Origin: Blastobasis lacticolella
Taxonomy: Eukaryota; Arthropoda; Insecta; Lepidoptera; Blastobasidae
Reading direction: 5' to 3'
NCBI GenBank assembly: GCA_905147135.1
Contig: LR990061.1
Location: forward strand, 1,542,026-1,606,025
DNA: 64,000 bases
Shown: positions 58,685-64,000 of the stretch, piece after piece
Layout: each line of letters starts with the position of its first letter
Numbering within the stretch: the stretch's first letter is position 1
Program-made: the position numbers and the translations under genes
The notes under the pieces: generated by a model
Databases searched by the model: none
What the model saw: the letters and a program-made list of their open reading frames with translations, nothing else
What the model was told of the DNA's origin: nothing

Positions 58685-59335
58685 CAATAAAAAATCCTGA
58701 AGGATTAAAATGAGTCAACTGGGTATCTAAGGGACAGCTAATAGGCCCTTCTTTTAGCCACTGAGGAGTTTTCCAGTAGGCATTGTCAGTTGGTTTCAAA
58801 AAGCATCAATATATGGCGCTTCTACATTTTTGGTAATTCTTTTTAATCTGTATGTTTGTAGCAGTGAGGTCATGCAGCCATCTAGTACTAAACTTAAAAA
58901 TAAAGTGTTTATTAATATAATAATAACTTTTAAAGGTTGAACGAAATGTACAGAGAAATATTTATAAAAGTAGGCACTTTGTTCCATTTTAATACAAACC
59001 TTTCATATTTGTATAACGTCCATTCTTGATCCTAGCATCCATGAAACGAACTGACTCAGTCAAATTGATGTTTGTTTTGTTTGCATGAATTTATTACAAC
59101 CTCTAAAATTGTTGAAAACTATTGATTAATACAATATTATCCAATAAAACGTACCCAGTGTTTATATACTCTCGCTAAAAACCTATTTCAAGCGATTATC
59201 AATTACCAAAATTGTCGGGGCGCCATCTTTATCTTTTGAGTGGTTAGGAATGCTTTAGATACCTATTGGAAAACTGCTCATTCTGTATGTGTCAGAAGCT
59301 GTAAAATATTTTTTTGTAAAGGTGGTCATGCTCTT
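58685..59335. other. no recognised feature
   Basis: AT-rich spacer. Confidence 0.5.
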
Positions 59336-59336
59336 A

Positions 59337-59862
59337 GACGAGCTGAGTGATTCAGTTGGTTAACACGCAGAGGTCCCGGTTTCGATTCCCGGCCGGGCAG
59401 AAATTGAAATGATGATTGTTAATTTCTTGTACGACTCTGTGTGTTACATGTATAATAAGTACTCGTATGTATTTAAAAATATATAAGTAATTAAAAATAT
59501 CGGTTGTCTGGCACCCATAACACAAGTTCTGCCTACTTTGGAGCTAGATGGCGCTGTGTGAATTCATCACAGCCCGTAACAGTCCACTGCAGGACTTAGG
59601 GCCTCTCCCACGAAAGGGGAGGTTATTGCCATACAATCTCCACGCTTGGCAGGCGGGTTGGAGATCGCAGTGTTTAAATATAACAATGGAAAATGCTGCT
59701 GCCCATTTCCCAGACTACGGAGACTCTTGATCTTTTGCCTCGAAAACATTAGTCGCCTTGTACGACACCCATGAGTGTAAGGGGTTGCTGCTATTCTACT
59801 CTGCCGGATACCACACGGCTGTGTGAATTGTCCAAGCATATTTATTTATTATCTTTATTCAC
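59337..59862 (+). mobile_element. SINE-B split by R-I
   Basis: GACGAGCTGAGTGATTCAGT, GGTTTCGATTCCCGGCCGGG, body, GATGGCGCTGTGTGAATT (to 59564), R-I, then GCTGTGTGAATTGTCCAAGC and a TTTATTTATTATC tail. Confidence 0.9.
59565..59817 (-). mobile_element. R-I element with 12-bp target duplication
   Basis: 253 bp from CATCACAGCCCGTAACAGTC to GATACCACACG. GCTGTGTGAATT precedes (59553-59564) and follows it (59818-59829), which fixes both ends of the element and shows it moves by a mechanism making 12-bp duplications (retroposition likely, given the GATGATG tail). Confidence 0.9.
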
Positions 59863-59864
59863 TT

Positions 59865-60384
59865 ATGAACGCGACTGTACCCCGCACCGAATCCAGTAAA
59901 GCATTAAATTGCGGCATATCTAAATCCGGATACGAAATTGTAATCATTGGATTTGCGTAACGCTCTCTCAAATTACCGGTACTACCGGTACCATGTGCTT
60001 TGACACCGCAGAGGGTTATTAAATCAACCGGAAGGTGTTCAAAGTACCGGTACGCATCGGAGTGTTGTATTAATTAGCCGGTATTGCGGGCTGCGGTTCC
60101 GGTATTCGCATTACCGGTACTGTGTATCTGCTCTATTTAACTGTAAATTGTGTTATGTATTTATTCGTGTACGCGTTTGTTTTGGGTTTTGGTATTATTA
60201 TAATCAAACAACAACTTCATCATGTTATAATTTACAGAATAATAAATCAAACATAATCATTTTGAAGGTGCGAAACACTACACAGTTGTCTAATTTTCAT
60301 TTTGTAGCTTGTTAATATTTAATGTAATAAATGTTTCTAATTTTTTAAATTTTTATAAGTAATGTTTTCTTGCATCTATCTCGT
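59865..60384. other. no gene; densest ACCGGTA patch
   Basis: Between 59970 and 60125 ACCGGTA occurs four times plus several CCGGTA relatives. Otherwise AT-rich. Confidence 0.5.
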
Positions 60385-60530
60385 ACGTCGCTAAGAGAAT
60401 TAGACATTCAAATACCTTTCGTCTCGAACTCGTTGCTTGCGACTGTGTTCCCTGATCATTATAATCTGGATACATTCAAGGATACAGTGAAAGTTATTCC
60501 TAGACTAGCATGCATTGTCACTTAAAAATG
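60385..60530 (+). pseudogene. LINE ORF2 C-terminal relic
   Basis: VSNSLLATVFPDHYNLDTFK, DTVKVIPR then LACIVT and stop. Fits the W.SLP..VFP..YN...FK end of CR1/Jockey-type LINEs. A second scrap of the same LINE is at 63917-63962. Confidence 0.55.
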
Positions 60531-60559
60531 TGTGATTTCGGCCAAATGCCTAGAACAAG

Positions 60560-60800
60560 TTGGATAACCCCTGGCCAAGTTTACATATTATTATAATCAA
60601 ATATGTTTTAAACTACTAAACCGATTTTAATGAAACATAGCTAAGAACCGTTTCGATAAAACTGTCTATCAAATACAGAAACACACAACGAAATCGGTCT
60701 ATCCGTTCTGGTCCCACGATGCCACAGACAGATACCTTCTCAAATATACAGATCCATAAATACACATGTCAAACACAAACTTTCATCCGGGTTAGAAACC
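60560..60800 (+). mobile_element. R-J, uninterrupted copy
   Basis: ACAAGTTGGATAACCCCTGG, CCAAGTTTACATATTATT, ACTACTAAACCGATTTTAAT, CGGTCTATCCGTTCTGGTCC, GATGCCACAGACAGATACC, ACACATGTCAAACACAAAC. Confidence 0.75.
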
Positions 60801-61010
60801 GGTACCGGAGTCCGGTACTCCGTTAGGCGCCCCTCTATTCAATCAACCGGGTGGCGCTTACAGCGCTGGCGAACGGTCAACTCGGCCAATTAATTAGTCA
60901 ACAGCGAGGGTTGCCTTTACTAGCACGAAGGGTTGGATCACAGCTGTTGGCGCGCGAACGTCGGTAGACTCTGTCTAAAAAGTCAAGCGACTTGGATAAA
61001 TTAAATGATG
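60801..61010. other. no recognised feature
   Basis: GAAACCGGTACCGGAGTCCG (60798-60817) is another ACCGGT-rich spot. Confidence 0.45.
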
Positions 61011-61013
61011 TCT

Positions 61014-61320
61014 TTTTTATCCTACTTAGTAAGAAACTGAGCATACAGCCCACCTGATGGTTAATGGTAACTGTCGCCCATAACAGCTACAATTCATACA
61101 TTTAGGTTGCAGGTAACAAAACTGCAGAACCGCAAGTGTGTTGTCACTGTGAGGATTAAGATGACATGCCTTATGCCTGTAATTTCGCTGGCTACGTTAT
61201 CCTTCAAACCGGAACACAACAATGCAAGCATTATTGCCTGACGGCAGAAATAGATAAGGCGGTGGTACTCATCCAGGCGGACTCCTCAGGCTTGACAGAG
61301 TCCCACCACCTGATATTAAG
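61014..61320 (-). mobile_element. LINE-H 3' region, uninterrupted
   Basis: TTTTTTATCCTACTTAGTAA, CCACCTGATGGTTAATGGTA, CAAAACTGCAGAACCGCAAG, CACAACAATGCAAGCATTAT, GGCGGACTCCTCAGGCTTGA. Reference copy for the interrupted one at 36519. Confidence 0.8.
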
Positions 61321-61324
61321 AAGT

Positions 61325-61417
61325 AAGCGCCACTGATTGAGTAATGAAGATGTCCGTCTATTGGTACTATGTTGTTGTTTACAGACGGACATCTTCATTA
61401 TTCAATAAGTGTCGCTT
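61325..61417. repeat. 93-bp hairpin, 35-bp arms
   Basis: Arms 61325-61359 and 61383-61417; the inner 18 bp (AATGAAGATGTCCGTCT and complement) are perfect, the outer half has four mismatches; loop 23 bases. The size is that of a pre-miRNA, but a tiny foldback transposon is equally possible. Confidence 0.7.
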
Positions 61418-61419
61418 AG

Positions 61420-61555
61420 TTATTGATATCAATCAACCTTGTATTTACCCAAGTTGCTTGACTTATTAGACAGAATGTAGTAGATATGTTTATGTATAAG
61501 GAATGTGTCGGTAAGGTAAGATTTACACCCTACACACACAGTACTCAGAAACGTT
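61420..61555. other. no recognised feature
   Basis: Unmarked spacer. Confidence 0.5.
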
Positions 61556-61559
61556 ACTA

Positions 61560-61640
61560 TGAGATCTCAGGGTTCCAACTGGCAATACTTGAGTGGCGAT
61601 CGGCACTATGCGTCCTTCAAAATAAACGAAATTAAAACAG
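61560..61640 (-). repeat. R-K repeat
   Basis: CAGGGTTCCAACTGGCAATA, TGAGTGGCGATCGGCACTAT, GCGTCCTTCAAAATAAACGA. Confidence 0.75.
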
Positions 61641-61644
61641 TTGC

Positions 61645-62455
61645 AGTTGATACTAATCCTTACGCAGTATAAAATAAAGTCGCTTTTGGGTGCGGTGGAC
61701 GTGATCGGACGTCCGACAAAGTTCGACTCGCCCGTGCATCGGAATTAATAAACGGTGGAGTACATAAAATGTATTTTTACGCAACTGTTATTGACATAAC
61801 AGTTGCTTTGACAAGCGGCACCACATTTGCTACCCTTCAAGGGAAGATTGGGGAGTTTCGTATTAGAAGAATTTGGCGTGTAAACCTTAGTAATTTAAAT
61901 AAAACAAAAACAACGTTATAACATTTTTTTCTTTCTTCACGTCCCTAGCCGAACGATGTGAGCCAACCCTTAAAAATCGGTTGGCGATTTTTACAGCATC
62001 TCTTGCGGTTTGCAACTGATGGTTTACTAGCCTCCGCCGGCTAAGTGACGGGGTAATTAATGGAGGTGTGTTCTTTTTACTTTTATAGAGCCTTAGCGCT
62101 GAGTTCGCTGGGTTTGGGTAACCGCGAGGGGTAAATTGGATTTGCTGGATTTGCTTAGAGAATAATTCTCATATTTGTGGTCACTATCAGGTCTCACAGT
62201 GCGTGCGATCGCACAGTGCGTCAATCAAGTCCTCATGCTGTTAATTTTAAGCACCCATTGGAAATTTTTTATATTGTGCAATAAAGCGTTATTCATTCAT
62301 TCATTCATATTTACTTGTGCGGCGATTGAATTGTAATTGGATCGTTATCGCAGCTCAATGCCAGTTTAACACGTTTTTGGAATTCTAATATAAATTCGTT
62401 GAGCTGCTATTGCATTTGAATTATAGTTCAATCGAGCCAAGTAAATTAGACTCGA
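61645..62455. other. unmarked; retroposon-like tail at 62270-62310
   Basis: GTGCAATAAAGCGTTATTCA and ATTCATTCATTC: LINE-like AATAAAGCG plus tetranucleotide tail. No gene recognised. Confidence 0.45.
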
Positions 62456-62459
62456 GGCA

Positions 62460-62545
62460 CAGGGTTCCAACAACAATACTTGAGTGGCGATCGGCACTAT
62501 GCGTCCATCAAAATAAACGAAATTGACCAATCACGAACCTCTACT
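62460..62545 (-). repeat. R-K repeat
   Basis: CAGGGTTCCAACAACAATAC, GAGTGGCGATCGGCACTATG, CATCAAAATAAACGAAATTG and ACCAATCACG. Confidence 0.75.
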
Positions 62546-62549
62546 TCCT

Positions 62550-62980
62550 TAGCACGTCACTCGTGCTTCCTCACACCGTTGGCGAAACTCCACACACAGA
62601 TTACTTCATCACATCTTCTAAAAAAGAAAACAAAATACCGGAAACCATCTACCGGGACCGGTTTCACATAACACCGGTACGAGATTGTTTGTGAGAGTAA
62701 CGCAGGACAAAGGCGTTTGATAGCCCGTACCGTAGAGTAAAAAATACAACAAAAAAGTTCATGGAGTGGCAGTTTGTCGAAACAGCTGACTGTAATTGAT
62801 AACAGTGACACGTGTGCGAGTTGCAGAATTGTAGGCTTCCAGAACTCCAACTCCAAGAGCTCCGAGCTCGATCACAGTAACATCAGAGTAACATTGCAGT
62901 TAAATCATTGTTCGACCATACCTTTGACACGTTTTCGTTGACAGAGTTGAAGGCAGTTTGACAACTAACAAAGATTCAAC
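62550..62980. other. no gene; ACCGGT motifs near 62635-62690
   Basis: ATACCGGAAACC, GGGACCGGTTTC and CACCGGTACG within 60 bases. The minus 99-codon frame (62557-62856) has no recognised domain. Confidence 0.45.
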
Positions 62981-62983
62981 TTA

Positions 62984-63227
62984 TGCGCTTATTACACATT
63001 CTTAAATTCAGTGACTGAGTTCAGAAACAAAAAGCGTGAGAGCAAATCAAAGTGGAATGTATAACTCACAAAATAAGGTCCATTTTTGTATCTCGAATAT
63101 TTGAAAAGCTGAGCGACGCGTGACTTAATGGACCTTATTCTATGAGCAATACATTCCACTTTGATTTGCTCTCACGCTTATTGTTTCTGAATTCAGTCAC
63201 TGAATTTAGGAATGTATAATAAGCGCA
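62984..63227. mobile_element. MITE-C copy 3
   Basis: 244 bp; TGCGCTTATTACACATTC to ATAATAAGCGCA; TTA at 62981-62983 and 63228-63230. Arms as in copy 1. Confidence 0.85.
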
Positions 63228-63229
63228 TT

Positions 63230-63490
63230 AGCAATGCAACCATAATGCAACTAAAGTATCAGAAAACGAATTATTATTATTATAATTATTATTATTCCTG
63301 AACAGACAGGCAGTTGGAACAACTGATATGTCTGTATCTCATTATCCTCAACCCATTGACATTCTCAATTGTGAAAAAGTTCGAACTCAAGTAAAGTTGC
63401 AGCTCAACATCTGTCGTTTGAATAACAATCACACGTTTGACATGCGATGCAATTGTAATGATACTGCAACTTAGACGATTCCCGTACCAG
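63230..63490. other. no recognised feature
   Basis: Short ATTATT-rich patch near 63270; otherwise unmarked. Confidence 0.5.
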
Positions 63491-63881
63491 AATCGAAGCC
63501 CAGAGTGCCGGTGGCCGAGCGGTTAGAGTATCCGACTCGTAAGCTAGAGGTCCCGGGTTCGAATCCCGCTCCGGCTATGTACCAATGACTGTTTTCTGAG
63601 TTATGTACATTAGTTAAATACTAACCGATGCTCTTACGGTGAGGGAAAACATCGTGATAAAACCTGCACATTCAGGCGACTGGATGTGTAACCATGATCT
63701 AATCTGGTCCGGTTCCCCTGACAGCAGGGTCATGGAGGTCAGATGGCAGTCGCTCCACTGTAATTACCTGACCTGCCAAATCCTGGATTATGGTCACGGC
63801 GGACCCCGGGCCCTCGTGCGCTGAGAGCACAACCGGAACATTAACGTCAAGTTTTTTTTTTTTATTAATCGAAGCCCAGAG
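63491..63881 (+). mobile_element. SINE-A, full length, with perfect 15-bp target duplication
   Basis: AATCGAAGCCCAGAG at 63491-63505 and again 63867-63881. Between: head TGCCGGTGGCCGAGCGG, GTATCCGACTCGTAAGC, B box GGTTCGAATCCCGC, complete body, CCGGAACATTAACGTCAAG and a T-rich tail (TTTTTTTTTTTTATT). Both Pol III boxes look intact. The tail is poly-T instead of (GAT)n, which is unusual for the family here. Reference copy for SINE-A. Confidence 0.92.
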
Positions 63882-63882
63882 C

Positions 63883-63965
63883 GCGCTCCATTCAAACGTA
63901 GTTTGATCATGTGAGCGAGTGTGTTCCCTGACCATTATAATCTGGAATCCTGGAACTGAGGAGCT
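63883..63965 (+). pseudogene. LINE relic
   Basis: GAGTGTGTTCCCTGACCATT and ATAATCTGGAATCC encode SVFPDHYNLES, as at 60435-60480. CAAACGTAGTTTGATCAT before it recurs at 53688. Confidence 0.45.
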
Positions 63966-64000
63966 ACAACGAATGGAGTTTTCTTGACGGTGAACGCGCA

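Noticed and set aside
63506..63585. tRNA gene (SINE-A head)
   Set aside because: A and B boxes are present but the acceptor stem does not close and the segment is continuous with the SINE body; the same holds at 20026, 26644 and 39900-39957.

Overview
The window reads as intergenic or intronic DNA from an insect, most probably a moth or butterfly (Lepidoptera). That assignment is an inference from the AT-rich background, the two tRNA-headed SINE families, the CR1/Jockey-type and RTE-type LINE tails, the foldback elements and an arthropod-style TATA/initiator pair. I found no convincing host protein-coding gene, rRNA gene or functional tRNA gene. Nearly everything that can be explained is a transposable element or a piece of one, often nested in another. 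Family labels used here are local to this annotation: SINE-A (tRNA head, long body, tail ending CCAAGATGATGATG); SINE-B (tRNA-Gly(GCC)-like head, body ending GGCGCTGTGTGAATT); LINE-E, LINE-G and LINE-H (3' ends of CR1/Jockey-type LINEs ending GTATAAAAAA or CATAAAAAA); RTE-like (LINE end with a GATGATG tail); R-I (about 250 bp, GATGATG tail); R-J (TIR-like ends, CCACAGACAGACACAC core); R-K, R-L, R-N and R-F (other dispersed repeats); MITE-C (TTA target duplication) and MITE-D (TA target duplication).

Layout. 1-10 kb: pieces of R-N, SINE-B, SINE-A and LINE-E, two related foldbacks near 2.0 and 4.9 kb, a 5S rRNA-derived repeat at 6.5 kb, a GT microsatellite at 7.6 kb and a SINE-B nested in a SINE-A at 7.8-8.25 kb. 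10-24 kb: R-J copies with other elements inside them, RTE-like and LINE fragments, MITE-C, two MITE-D copies, a 395-bp palindrome, a possible solo LTR with a core promoter, a second 5S-derived repeat, and a 193-codon open remnant of a retroelement C-terminus at 22.5-23.1 kb. 24-36 kb: LINE-E, a LINE-G fragment open except for one stop, an AT-rich TIR element, and an AT-rich stretch with few landmarks. 35.5-36.4 kb: the clearest element of the window, a Penelope-like element (PLE) with a GIY-YIG endonuclease ORF, 103-bp inverted terminal repeats each holding a hammerhead ribozyme motif, and an 18-bp target site duplication. 36-64 kb: further SINE/LINE/R-I/R-J mosaics, a second degenerate PLE relic at 40.5 kb, two more full MITE-C copies, pre-miRNA-like and other hairpins, ACCGGT-rich patches, and a fresh-looking SINE-A with a perfect 15-bp target duplication at the right end.

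How the parts relate. The tails of SINE-A, R-I and the RTE-like LINE all run into GATGATG, so the RTE-like LINE is the likely source of machinery for the two short elements (inference). R-J copies repeatedly host younger insertions. The PLE carries its own endonuclease and ribozymes and is the most complete biological system in view; its reverse transcriptase part is missing by 5' truncation. The long unmarked stretches are listed as such; nothing in them was recognised by eye, which does not exclude short exons or regulatory DNA.
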